From Chrysomallon squamiferum (lineage: Eukaryota; Mollusca; Gastropoda; Neomphalida; Peltospiridae): DNA of 64,000 nt. The stretch is taken from contig CM022678.1 in the NCBI GenBank assembly GCA_012295275.1, positions 19,881,556-19,945,555 of the forward strand. The letters are read 5' to 3'. Below, one piece after another: positions 51,655 through 64,000 of this stretch; within the stretch, counting starts at the first letter, position 1, and each line of letters starts with the position of its first letter. The notes below the pieces were generated by a model. It saw only the letters and a program-made list of their open reading frames with translations, searched no databases and was not told the origin of the DNA. Both the position numbers and the translations under genes were made by a program.

Positions 51655-52507
51655 AAAAACTGAAAATACCAAAAATACTTCTCAACATTTCTTTCTTTCC
51701 CTCCTTCCTTCCAGTTTATTTTTTGTTTATTCATTTATTTATTCATCAATTATTTTTTATTTATTTGTCTATTACTCTACTTTTTTTACAGAAAGAAAAA
51801 ACCCTGTGTTTGGGTACATAATACCGGTGAACCCACGCACGTACATACATCGCTCATATCGGTAACCAAGCACCTAGATACACATACAGACACACGCATT
51901 CACATACGCGTATATGCAGTTACAAATATACAGATACACACAAAGAAGCAAGAACAAACACAGATACACACGTCTCTGTGTTTCTTCGGGTGTCTGTGTG
52001 TGTGAATGTGTTCGTGTGTGTCGCGTGCAAAACATATAATTGGATTTTCTTTTAAAAACCTATCTTAAGCTTCAAGAATATTCTAGAATCAAATATATTT
52101 CAAATCAAATTCAGAAACATACAGCTTGATAAAAGCCATGTTGGAAACACTAGCCCGTGCGAAAATGTCAAAGCACAGATACACAAATATTTGTTTACTT
52201 AATTATGTGATAATATTTTGTCGTCAGTTATACGAAACATGACCTATTTAACTGAGGCGTGACATCGTCTTTCATATATTTTTATCAGTTAAATGATGAT
52301 AATCACGATACTTACATTCCACATAGATACATATTTAAGTGACCCACAGTTTGACGAACGTTACAAATATTTGTGTGCATTTTCTCTACGAATCTCCAAT
52401 TTTACTGCCTAACTAAATTAATGTAATAACAAAATGCCAAAAGCACCCACCAGCGCTGAACGAGATGGGAAACTGCATTACAGGAATCGATAGCTGTTAT
52501 AAAATTT

Positions 52508-52622
52508 AACTCTGGTTTCTCTGCACAGAATAAATCTTTCGCCTTTTACTAAAGATTTCCGTGTGGAGGGACAATTCAATGAGTCTATAGACTTATTTTT
52601 TGAATCCTACTTTTAGTAGGGT
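52508..52622 (+). ncRNA. U5 snRNA, copy 4
   Basis: Identical body. Upstream differences are GATGGGAAAC for GATGAGAAAC, and TTTACTGCC for TTTAAAGCC. One A is missing just after the 3' end. Confidence 0.96.
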
Positions 52623-53477
52623 AAAACTGAAAATACCAAAAATACTTCTCAACATTTCTTTCTTTCCCTCCTTCCTTCCAGTTTATTTTTTGTTTATTCA
52701 TTTATTTATTCATCAATTATTTTTTATTTATTTGTCTATTACTCTACTTTTTTTACAGAAAGAAAAAACCCTGTGTTTGGGTACATAATACCGGTGAACC
52801 CACGCACGTACATACATCGCTCATATCGGTAACCAAGCACCTAGATACACATACAGAGACACAGCGCATTCACATACGCGTATATGCAGTTACAAATATA
52901 CAGATACACACAAAGAAGCAAGAACAAACACAGATACACACGTCTCTGTGTTTCTTCGGGTGTCTGTGTGTGTGAATGTGTTCGTGTGTGTCGCGTGCAA
53001 AACATATAATTGGATTTTCTTTTAAAAACCTATCTTAAGCTTCAAGAATATTCTAGAATCAAATATATTTCAAATCAAATTCAGAAACATACAGCTTGAT
53101 AAAAGCCATGTTGGAAACACTAGCCCGTGCGAAAATGTCAAAGCACAGATACACAAATATTTGTTTACTTAATTATGTGATAATATTTTGTCGTCAGTTA
53201 TACGAAACATGACCTATTTAACTGAGGCGTGACATCGTCTTTCATATATTTTTATCAGTTAAATGATGATAATCACGATACTTACATTCCACATAGATAC
53301 ATATTTAAGTGACCCACAGTTTGACGAACGTTACAAATATTTGTGTGCATTTTCTCTACGAATCTCCAATTTTAAAGCCTAACTAAATTAATGTAATAAC
53401 AAAATGCCAAAAGCACCCACCAGCGCTGAACGAGATGAGAAACTGCATTACAGGAATCGATAGCTGTTATAAAATTT

Positions 53478-53592
53478 AACTCTGGTTTCTCTGCACAGAA
53501 TAAATCTTTCGCCTTTTACTAAAGATTTCCGTGTGGAGGGACAATTCAATGAGTCTATAGACTTATTTTTTGAATCCTACTTTTAGTAGGGT
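53478..53592 (+). ncRNA. U5 snRNA, copy 5
   Basis: Identical body and consensus upstream region. Confidence 0.96.
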
Positions 53593-54460
53593 AAAAACTG
53601 AAAATACCAAAAATACTTCTCAACATTTCTTTCTTTCCCTCCTTCCTTCCAGTTTATTTTTTGTTTATTCATTTATTTATTCATCAATTATTTTTTATTT
53701 ATTTGTCTATTACTCTACTTTTTTTTACTGAAAGAAAAAACCCTGTGTTTGGGTACATAATACCGGTGAACCCACGCACGTACATACATCGCTCATATCG
53801 GTAACCAAGCACCTAGATACACATACAGACACACGCATTCACATACGCGTATATGCAGTTACAAATATACAGATACACACAAAGAAGCAAGAACAAACAC
53901 AGATACACACGTCTCTGTGTTTCTTCGGGTGTCTGTGTGTGTGTGTGCGTGTGTGTGAATGTGTTCGTGTGTGTCGCGTGCAAAACATATAATTGGATTT
54001 TCTTTTAAAAAGCTATCTTAAGCTTCAAGAATATTCTAGAATCAAATATATTTCAAATCAAATTCAGAAACATACAGCTTGATAAAAGCCATGTTGGAAA
54101 CACTAGCCCGTGCGAAAATGTCAAAGCACAGATACACAAATATTTGTTTACTTAATTATGTGATAATATTTTGTCGTCAGTTATACGAAACATGACCTAT
54201 TTAACTGAGGCGTGACATCGTCTTTCATATATTTTTATCAGTTAAATGATGATAATCACGATACTTACATTCCACATAGATACATATTTAAGTGACCCAC
54301 AGTTTGACGAACGTTACAAATATTTGTGTGCATTTTCTCTACGAATCTCCAATTTTAAAGCCTAACTAAATTAATGTAATAACAAAATGCCAAAAGCACC
54401 CACCAGCGCTGAACGAGATGAGAAACTGCATTACAGGAATCGATAGCTGTTATAAAATTT

Positions 54461-54575
54461 AACTCTGGTTTCTCTGCACAGAATAAATCTTTCGCCTTTT
54501 ACTAAAGATTTCCGTGTGGAGGGACAATTCAATGAGTCTATAGACTTATTTTTTGAATCCTACTTTTAGTAGGGT
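54461..54575 (+). ncRNA. U5 snRNA, copy 6
   Basis: Identical body and consensus upstream region; a T run replaces part of the 3' CT-rich flank. Confidence 0.96.
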
Positions 54576-55466
54576 AAAAACTGAAAATACCAAAAATACT
54601 TCTCAACATTTCTTTCTTTCCCTCCTTCCTTCCAGTTTTTTTTTTGTTTATTCATTTATTTATTCATCAATTATTTTTTATTTATTTGTCTATTACTCTA
54701 CTTTTTTTTACTGAAAGAAAAAACCCTGTGTTTGGGTACATAATACCGGTGAACCCACGCACGTACATACATCGCTCATATCGGTAACCAAGCACCTAGA
54801 TACACATACAGACACACGCATTCACATACGCGTATATGCAGTGCAACAAATATACATGATACAAATACAAATATACAGATACACACAAAGAAGATAAAAA
54901 GAACAAACACAGATACACACGTCTCTGTGTTTCTTCGGGTGTCTGTGTGTGTGTGTGTGTGAATGTGTTCGTGTGTGTCGCGTGCAAAAAACATATAATT
55001 GATTTTTTTTTTAAAAAGCTATCTTAAGCTTCAAGAATATTCTAGAATCAAATATATTTCAAATCAAATTCAGAAACATACAGCTTGATAAAAGCCATGT
55101 TGGAAACACTAGCCCGTGCGAAAATGTCAAAGCACAGATACACAAATATTTGTTTACTTAATTATGTGATAATATTTTGTCGTCAGTTATACGAAACATG
55201 ACCTATTTAACTGAGGCGTGACATCGTCTTTCATATATTTTTATCAGTTAAATGATGATAATCACGATACTTACATTCCACATAGATACATATTTAAGTG
55301 ACCCACAGTTTGACGAACGTTACAAATATTTGTGTGCATTTTCTCTACGAATCTCCAATTTTAAAGCCTAACTAAATTAATGTAATAACAAAATGCCAAA
55401 AGCACCCACCAGCGCTGAACGAGATGAGAAACTGCATTACAGGAATCGATAGCTGTTATAAAATTT

Positions 55467-55581
55467 AACTCTGGTTTCTCTGCACAGAATAAATCTTTCG
55501 CCTTTTACTAAAGATTTCCGTGTGGAGGGACAATTCAATGAGTCTATAGACTTATTTTTTGAATCCTACTTTTAGTAGGGT
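55467..55581 (+). ncRNA. U5 snRNA, copy 7
   Basis: Identical body. The preceding spacer has a small insertion at about 54841. Confidence 0.96.
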
Positions 55582-56448
55582 AAAAACTGAAAATACCAAA
55601 AATACTTCTCAACATTTCTTTCTTTCCCTCCTTCCTTCCAGTTTATTTTTTGTTTATTCATTTATTTATTCATCAATTATTTTTTATTTATTTGTCTATT
55701 ACTCTACTTTTTTTTACTGAAAGAAAAAACCCTGTGTTTGGGTACATAATACCGGTGAACCCACGCACGTACATACATCGCTCATATCGGTAACCAAGCA
55801 CCTAGATACACATACAGACACACGCATTCACATACGCGTATATGCAGTTACAAATATACAGATACACACAAAACAAAAAACAAAGTTGGAAAGAACAAAC
55901 ACAGATACACACGTCTCTGTGTTTCTTCGGGTGTCTGTGTGTGTGAATGTGTTCGTGTGTGTCGCGTGCAAAACATATAATTGGATTTTCTTTTAAAAAG
56001 CTATCTTAAGCTTCAAGAATATTCTAGAATCAAATATATTTCAAATCAAATTCAGAAACATACAGCTTGATAAAAGCCATGTTGGAAACACTAGCCCGTG
56101 CGAAAATGTCAAAGCACAGATACACAAATATTTGTTTACTTAATTATGTGATAATATTTTGTCGTCAGTTATACGAAACATGACCTATTTAACTGAGGCG
56201 TGACATCGTCTTTCATATATTTTTATCAGTTAAATGATGATAATCACGATACTTACATTCCACATAGATACATATTTAAGTGACCCACAGTTTGACGAAC
56301 GTTACAAATATTTGTGTGCATTTTCTCTACGAATCTCCAATTTTAAAGCCTAACTAAATTAATGTAATAACAAAATGCCAAAAGCACCCACCAGCGCTGA
56401 ACGAGATGAGAAACTGCATTACAGGAATCGATAGCTGTTATAAAATTT

Positions 56449-56563
56449 AACTCTGGTTTCTCTGCACAGAATAAATCTTTCGCCTTTTACTAAAGATTTC
56501 CGTGTGGAGGGACAATTCAATGAGTCTATAGACTTATTTTTTGAATCCTACTTTTAGTAGGGT
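56449..56563 (+). ncRNA. U5 snRNA, copy 8
   Basis: Identical body. The preceding spacer has an altered A-rich block at about 55869-55890. Confidence 0.96.
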
Positions 56564-57432
56564 AAAAACTGAAAATACCAAAAATACTTCTCAACATTTC
56601 TTTCTTTCCCTCCTTCCTTCCAGTTTATTTTTTGTTTATTCATTTATTTATTCATCAATTATTTTTTTTATTTATTTGTCTATTACTCTACTTTTTTTTA
56701 CTGAAAGAAAAAACCCTGTGTTTGGGTACATAATACCGGTGAACCCACGCACGTACATACATCGCTCATATCGGTAACCAAGCACCTAGATACACATACA
56801 GACACACGCATTCACATACGCGTATATGCAGTTACAAATATACAGATACACACAAAGAAGCAAGAACAAACACAGATACACACGTCTCTGTGTTTCTTCG
56901 GGTGTCTGTGTGTGTGTGTGTGTGTGTGAATGTGTTCGTGTGTGTCGCGTGCAAAACATATAATTGGATTTTTTCTTTTAAAAGCTATCTTAAGCTTCAA
57001 GAATATTCTAGAATCAAATATATTTCAAATCAAATTCAGAAACATACAGCTTGATAAAAGCCATGTTGGAAACACTAGCCCGTGCGAAAATGTCAAAGCA
57101 CAGATACACAAATATTTGTTTACTTAATTATGTGATAATATTTTGTCGTCAGTTATACGAAACATGACCTATTTAACTGAGGCGTGACATCGTCTTTCAT
57201 ATATTTTTATCAGTTAAATGATGATAATCACGATACTTACATTCCACATAGATACATATTTAAGTGACCCACAGTTTGACGAACGTTACAAATATTTGTG
57301 TGCATTTTCTCTACGAATCTCCAATTTTAAAGCCTAACTAAATTAATGTAATAACAAAATGCCAAAAGCACCCACCAGCGCTGAACGAGATGAGAAACTG
57401 CATTACAGGAATCGATAGCTGTTATAAAATTT

Positions 57433-57547
57433 AACTCTGGTTTCTCTGCACAGAATAAATCTTTCGCCTTTTACTAAAGATTTCCGTGTGGAGGGACAAT
57501 TCAATGAGTCTATAGACTTATTTTTTGAATCCTACTTTTAGTAGGGT
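57433..57547 (+). ncRNA. U5 snRNA, copy 9
   Basis: Identical body and consensus upstream region. Confidence 0.96.
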
Positions 57548-58433
57548 AAAAACTGAAAATACCAAAAATACTTCTCAACATTTCTTTCTTTCCCTCCTTC
57601 CTTCCAGTTTATTTTTTGTTTATTCATTTATTTATTCATCAATTATTTTTTATTTATTTGTCTATTACTCTACTTTTTTTACTGAAAGAAAAAACCCTGT
57701 GTTTGGGTACATAATACCGGTGAACCCACGCACGTACATACATCGCTCATATCGGTAACCAAGCACCTAGATACACATACAGACACACGCATTCACATAC
57801 GCGTATATGCAGTTACAAATATACAGATACACACAACATATAATTGGATTTTCTTTTAGAAGCAAGAACAAACACAGATACACACGTCTCTGTGTTTCTT
57901 CGGGTGTCTGTGTGTGTGTGCGTGTGTGTGAATGTGTTCGTGTGTGTCGCGTGCAAAACATATAATTGGATTTTCTTTTAAAAAGCTATCTTAAGCTTCA
58001 AGAATATTCTAGAATCAAATATATTTCAAATCAAATTCAGAAACATACAGCTTGATAAAAGCCATGTTGGAAACACTAGCCCGTGCGAAAATGTCAAAGC
58101 ACAGATACACAAATATTTGTTTACTTAATTATGTGATAATATTTTGTCGTCAGTTATACGAAACATGACCTATTTAACTGAGGCGTGACATCGTCTTTCA
58201 TATATTTTTATCAGTTAAATGATGATAATCACGATACTTACATTCCACATAGATACATATTTAAGTGACCCACAGTTTGACGAACGTTACAAATATTTGT
58301 GTGCATTTTCTCTACGAATCTCCAATTTTAAAGCCTAACTAAATTAATGTAATAACAAAATGCCAAAAGCACCCACCAGCGCTGAACGAGATGAGAAACT
58401 GCATTACAGGAATCGATAGCTGTTATAAAATTT

Positions 58434-58548
58434 AACTCTGGTTTCTCTGCACAGAATAAATCTTTCGCCTTTTACTAAAGATTTCCGTGTGGAGGGACAA
58501 TTCAATGAGTCTATAGACTTATTTTTTGAATCCTACTTTTAGTAGGGT
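58434..58548 (+). ncRNA. U5 snRNA, copy 10
   Basis: Identical body. The preceding spacer has a templated insertion at about 57835-57858. Confidence 0.96.
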
Positions 58549-59413
58549 AAAAACTGAAAATACCAAAAATACTTCTCAACATTTCTTTCTTTCCCTCCTT
58601 CCTTCCAGTTTATTTTTTGTTTATTCATTTATTTATTCATCAATTATTTTTTATTTATTTGTCTATTACTCTTCTTTTTTTACTGAGAGAAAAAACCCTG
58701 TGTTTGGGTACATAATACCGGTGAACCCACGCACGTACATACATCGCTCATATCGGTAACCAAGCACCTAGATACACATACAGACACACGCATTCACATA
58801 CGCGTATATGCAGTTACAAATATACAGATACACACAAAGAAGCAAGAACAAACACAGATACACACGTCTCTGTGTTTCTTCGGGTGTCTGTGTGTGTGTG
58901 TGTGTGTGTGAATGTGTTCGTGTGTGTCGCGTGCAAAACATATAATTGGATTTTCTTTTAAAAAGCTGTCTTAAGCTTCAAGAATATTCTAGAATCAAAT
59001 ATATTTCAAATCAAATTCAGAAACATACAGCTTGATAAAAGCCATGTTGGAAACACTAGCCCGTGCGAAAATGTCAAAGCACAGATACACAAATATTTGT
59101 TTACTTAATTATGTGATAATATTTTGTCGTCAGTTATACGAAACATGACCTATTTAACTGAGGCGTGACATCGTCTTTCATATATTTTTATCAGTTAAAT
59201 GATGATAATCACGATACTTACATTCCACATAGATACATATTTAAGTGACCCACAGTTTGACGAACGTTACAAATATTTGTGTGCATTTTCTCTACGAATC
59301 TCCAATTTTAAAGCCTAACTAAATTAATGTAATAACAAAATGCCAAAAGCACCCACCAGCGCTGAACGAGATGAGAAACTGCATTACAGGAATCGATAGC
59401 TGTTATAAAATTT

Positions 59414-59528
59414 AACTCTGGTTTCTCTGCACAGAATAAATCTTTCGCCTTTTACTAAAGATTTCCGTGTGGAGGGACAATTCAATGAGTCTATAGACTT
59501 ATTTTTTGAATCCTACTTTTAGTAGGGT
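59414..59528 (+). ncRNA. U5 snRNA, copy 11
   Basis: Identical body and consensus upstream region. Confidence 0.96.
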
Positions 59529-60395
59529 AAAAACTGAAAATACCAAAAATACTTCTCAACATTTCTTTCTTTCCCTCCTTCCTTCCAGTTTATTTTTTGT
59601 TTATTCATTTATTTATTCATCAATTATTTTTTATTTATTTGTCTATTACTCTACTTTTTTTTTACTGAAAGAAAAAACCCTGTGTTTGGGTACATAATAC
59701 CGGTGAACCCACGCACGTACATACATCGCTCATATCGGTAACCAAGCACCTAGATACACATACAGACACACGCATTCACATACGCGTATATGCAGTTACA
59801 AATATACAGATACCCACAAAGAAGCAAGAACAAACACAGATACACACGTCTCTGTGTTTCTTCGGGTGTCTGTGTGTGTGTGCGTGTGCGTGAATGTGTT
59901 CGTGTGTGTCGCGTGCAAAACATATAATTGGATTTTCTTTTAAAAAGCTATCTTAAGCTTCAAGAATATTCTAGAATCAAATATATTTCAAATCAAATTC
60001 AGAAACATACAGCTTGATAAAAGCCATGTTGGAAACACTAGCCCGTGCGAAAATGTCAAAGCACAGATACACAAATATTTGTTTACTTAATTATGTGATA
60101 ATATTTTGTCGTCAGTTATACGAAACATGACCTATTTAACTGAGGCGTGACATCGTCTTTCATATATTTTTATCAGTTAAATGATGATAATCACGATACT
60201 TACATTCCACATAGATACATATTTAAGTGACCCACAGTTTGACGAACGTTACAAATATTTGTGTGCATTTTCTCTACGAATCTCCAATTTTACAGCCTAA
60301 CTAAATTAATGTAATAACAAAATGCCAAAAGCACCCACCAGCGCTGAACGAGATGAGAAACTGCATTACAGGAATCGATAGCTGTTATAAAATTT

Positions 60396-60510
60396 AACTC
60401 TGGTTTCTCTGCACAGAATAAATCTTTCGCCTTTTACTAAAGATTTCCGTGTGGAGGGACAATTCAATGAGTCTATAGACTTATTTTTTGAATCCTACTT
60501 TTAGTAGGGT
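60396..60510 (+). ncRNA. U5 snRNA, copy 12
   Basis: Identical body; upstream TTTACAGCC replaces TTTAAAGCC. Confidence 0.96.
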
Positions 60511-61366
60511 AAAAACTGAAAATACCAAAAATACTTCTCAACATTTCTTTCTTTCCCTCCCTTCCTTCCAGTTTTATTTTTTGTTTATTCATTTATTTAT
60601 TCATCAATTATTTTTTATTTATTTGTCTATTACTCTACTTTTTTTTACTGAAAGAAAAAACCCTGTGTTTGGGTACATAATACCGGTGAACCCACGCACG
60701 TACATACATCGCTCATATCGGTAACCAAGCACCTAGATACACATACAGACACACGCATTCACATACGCGTATATGCAGTTACAAATATACAGATACACAC
60801 AAAGAAGCAAGAACAAACACAGATACACACGTCTCTGTGTTTCTTCGGGTGTCTGTGTGTGTGAATGTGTTCGTGTGTGTCGCGTGCAAAACATATAATT
60901 GGATTTTCTTTTAAAAAGCTATCTTAAGCTTCAAGAATATTCTAGAATCAAATATATTTCAAATCAAATTCAGAAACATACAGCTTGATAAAAGCCATGT
61001 TGGAAACACTAGCCCGTGCGAAAATGTCAAAGCACAGATACACAAATATTTGTTTACTTAATTATGTGATAATATTTTGTCGTCAGTTATACGAAACATG
61101 ACCTATTTAACTGAGGCGTGACATCGTCTTTCATATATTTTTATCAGTTAAATGATGATAATCACGATACTTACATTCCACATAGATACATATTTAAGTG
61201 ACCCACAGTTTGACGAACGTTACAAATATTTGTGTGCATTTTCTCTACGAATCTCCAATTTTAAAGCCTAACTAAATTAATGTAATAACAAAATGCCAAA
61301 AGCACCCACCAGCGCTGAACGAGATGAGAAACTGCATTACAGGAATCGATAGCTGTTATAAAATTT

Positions 61367-61481
61367 AACTCTGGTTTCTCTGCACAGAATAAATCTTTCG
61401 CCTTTTACTAAAGATTTCCGTGTGGAGGGACAATTCAATGAGTCTATAGACTTATTTTTTGAATCCTACTTTTAGTAGGGT
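61367..61481 (+). ncRNA. U5 snRNA, copy 13
   Basis: Identical body and consensus upstream region. Confidence 0.96.
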
Positions 61482-62347
61482 AAAAACTGAAAATACCAAA
61501 AATACTTCTCAACATTTCTTTCTTTCCCTCCTTCCTTCCAGTTTATTTTTTGTTTATTCATTTATTTATTCATCAATTATTTTTTATTTATTTGTCTATT
61601 ACTCTACTTTTTTTTACTGAAAGAAAAAACCCTGTGTTTGGGTACATAATACCGGTGAACCCACGCACGTACATACATCGCTCATATCGGTAACCAAGCA
61701 CCTAGATACACATACAGACACACGCATTCACATACGCGTATATGCAGTTACAAATATACAGATACACACAAAGAAGCAAGAACAAACACAGATACACACG
61801 TCTCTGTGTTTCTTCGGGTGTCTGTGTGTGTGTGCGTGTGTGTGAATGTGTTCGTGTGTGTCGCGTGCAAAACATATAATTGGATTTTCTTTTAAAAAGC
61901 TATCTTAAGCTTCAAGAATATTCTAGAATCAAATATATTTCAAATCAAATTCAGAAACATACAGCTTGATAAAAGCCATGTTGGAAACACTAGCCCGTGC
62001 GAAAATGTCAAAGCACAGATACACAAATATTTGTTTACTTAATTATGTGATAATATTTTGTCGTCAGTTATACGAAACATGACCTATTTAACTGAGGCGT
62101 GACATCGTCTTTCATATATTTTTATCAGTTAAATGATGATAATCACGATACTTACATTCCACATAGATACATATTTAAGTGACCCACAGTTTGACGAACG
62201 TTACAAATATTTGTGTGCATTTTCTCTACGAATCTCCAATTTTAAAGCCTAACTAAATTAATGTAATAACAAAATGCCAAAAGCACCCACCAGCGCTGAA
62301 CGAGATGAGAAACTGCATTACAGGAATCGATAGCTGTTATAAAATTT

Positions 62348-62462
62348 AACTCTGGTTTCTCTGCACAGAATAAATCTTTCGCCTTTTACTAAAGATTTCC
62401 GTGTGGAGGGACAATTCAATGAGTCTATAGACTTATTTTTTGAATCCTACTTTTAGTAGGGT
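62348..62462 (+). ncRNA. U5 snRNA, copy 14
   Basis: Identical body. The spacer after it switches to the diverged subfamily. Confidence 0.96.
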
Positions 62463-63189
62463 AAAAACTGAAAATACCAAAAATACTTCTCGACATTTCT
62501 TTCTTTCCCTCATTCCTTCCAGTTTTTTTTTTTTTATTTATTCATTTATTTATTCATCAATTATTTTTTATTTTCTTGTTTATTACTGTCCTTTTTTTAC
62601 TGAAAAAAAACGTGTTTGGTTTTCGGTACGTACATACATCGCTCATATCGGTAACCAAGCACCTAGATACACATACAGACATACGAATTCACATATGCGT
62701 GTATGCAGTTACAAATATGCAGATACACACAAAGAAGCAACAACAAACACAGATAGACACGTCTCTGTGTTTCTTCGGGTGTCTGTCTGTGCCTGTGCGT
62801 GTGTGTGAACGTGTTTGTGTGTGTCGCGTGCAAGATACATATTTGGGTTTTCTTTCAAAGAGCTATCTTAAGCTTCAAGTATATTCTATAATCAAATATA
62901 TTTCAAATCAAATTCAGGTACATACTGCTTGATGAAAGCCATGTTGGAAACACTAGCCCGTGCGAAAATGTCAAAGCACAGATACACAAATATCGTTTTA
63001 CTTAATTATGTGATAATATTTTGTCGTCAGTTATACGAAACATGACCTATTTAACTGAGGCGTGACATCGTCTTTCATATATTTTTATCAGTAAAAATGA
63101 TGACAATGATGATAATTACATTCCATATAAATACATATTTAAGTGACCCACAGTTTTATGTACGTTACAAATATTTGTCTGCATTTTAT

Positions 63190-63311
63190 CTACGAATCTC
63201 CAATTTTAAAGCCTAACTAAATTAATGTAATAACAAAATGCCAAAAGCACCCACCAGCGCTGAACGAGATGAGAAACTGCATTACAGGAATCGATAGCTG
63301 TTATAAAATTT
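63190..63311 (+). promoter_or_regulatory. Conserved U5 proximal promoter (same offset in every unit)
   Basis: About 120 bp upstream of U5 stay nearly identical even in the diverged last unit, while more distal spacer differs. The segment GCACCCACCAGCGCTGAACG, centred near -57, is at the usual position of the snRNA PSE. There is no TATA box near -25, as expected for a Pol II snRNA gene. The exact PSE is inferred from position; I do not have a species consensus. Confidence 0.65.
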
Positions 63312-63426
63312 AACTCTGGTTTCTCTGCACAGAATAAATCTTTCGCCTTTTACTAAAGATTTCCGTGTGGAGGGACAATTCAATGAGTCTATAGACTTAT
63401 TTTTTGAATCCTACTTTTAGTAGGGT
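63312..63426 (+). ncRNA. U5 snRNA, copy 15
   Basis: Identical body, although the distal spacers on both sides are diverged. The window ends in the next unit before its U5. Confidence 0.96.
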
Positions 63427-64000
63427 AAAAACTGAAAATACCAAAAATACTTCTCAACATTTCTTTCTTTCCCTCTTTCCTTCCAGTTTCTTTTTTTTTA
63501 TTTATTCATTTATTTATTCATCAATTATTTTTTATTTTCTTGTTTATTACTGTCCTTTTTTTTACTGAAAGAAAAAACGTGGTGTTTCGGTACGTACGTA
63601 CATCGCTCATATCGGTAACCAAGCACCTAGATACACATACAGACATACGAATTCACATATGCGTGTATGCAGTTACAAATATGCAGATACACACAAAGAA
63701 GCAACAACAAACACAGATAGACACGTCTCTGTGTTTCTTCGGGTGTCTGTCTGTGCCTGTGCGTGTGTGTGAACGTGTTTGTGTGTGTCGCGTGCAAGAT
63801 ACATATTTGGGTTTTCTTTCAAAGAGCTATCTTAAGCTTCAAGTATATTCTATAATCAAATATATTTCAAATCAAATTCAGGTACATACTGCTTGATGAA
63901 AGCCATGTTGGAAACACTAGCCCGTGCGAAAATGTCAAAGCACAGATACACAAATATCGTTTTACTTAATTATGTGATAATATTTTGTCGTCAGTTATAC

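Larger units (their letters stand above)
48768..64000 (+). repeat. Tandem array of about 1-kb U5 snRNA gene units
   Basis: Head-to-tail units carry fifteen U5 genes, with U5-to-U5 spacings of 959, 1039, 968, 970, 983, 1006, 982, 984, 1001, 980, 982, 971, 981 and 964 bp. Homology starts at about 48768, roughly 110 bp past where a U5 3' end would fall, so the left edge begins with a spacer and no gene. The array runs off the right edge. Spacers hold a CT-rich block, GT/CA microsatellites of unit-specific length and a conserved pre-U5 region. Confidence 0.97.

Noticed and set aside
54241-54270. U1-like word ATACTTAC in each array spacer
   Set aside because: Only eight bases match the U1 5' end. 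Nothing downstream resembles U1, and the word diverges in the last units.

Overview
This is an intron-rich, very AT-rich animal nuclear sequence packed with simple repeats. It is most likely from a mollusc: the gene structures are metazoan, and three decayed copies of a dispersed repeat with the TGGTATGTGC...CCTGT...ATAAAAG signature familiar from gastropods and bivalves are present. The species cannot be fixed from sequence alone.

Layout. (1) 132-3554, minus strand: the 5' exons of an unidentified coiled-coil protein gene that runs off the left edge. (2) 4485-23745, plus strand: VPS11, a core subunit of the HOPS/CORVET endolysosomal tethering complexes, divergent from gene 1 across about 930 bp. 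Twenty-seven clean coding exons are visible. Two expected stretches, the last propeller blades and the middle of the alpha-solenoid, are present only as frame-broken remnants. (3) 23746-34154: mostly intergenic, with simple repeats, mollusc-type repeats and the last two exons of a small cysteine-rich gene on the minus strand (26168-27592). (4) 34155-48204, plus strand: DDX54, a nucleolar DEAD-box RNA helicase, complete in 20 exons (854 codons). (5) 48768-64000 and beyond: a head-to-tail array of about 0.96-1.04 kb units, each carrying one U5 spliceosomal snRNA gene. There are fifteen U5 copies, all on the plus strand and apparently identical over 115 nt.

Three observations stand out. First, the U5 array has a homogenised core and diverged end units, which isolates about 120 bp of conserved proximal promoter. 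Second, VPS11 and DDX54 each hold one minor (U12-type) intron, GT-AG in VPS11 and AT-AC in DDX54. U5 is the only snRNA shared by both spliceosomes. Third, many introns carry decayed tandem copies of the adjoining exon edge, splice site included ('exon-edge echoes'). I count about ten cases over three genes, at both 5' and 3' splice sites, some forming series of decoy acceptors or donors. The frame-broken VPS11 exons lie inside or beside such repeats, so they could be real decayed duplicates, badly assembled patches, or both.

The rest of the DNA is microsatellite (ATT, TTTA, TTTG, CA, GA, CT, GTAT), which often runs straight into 3' splice sites.
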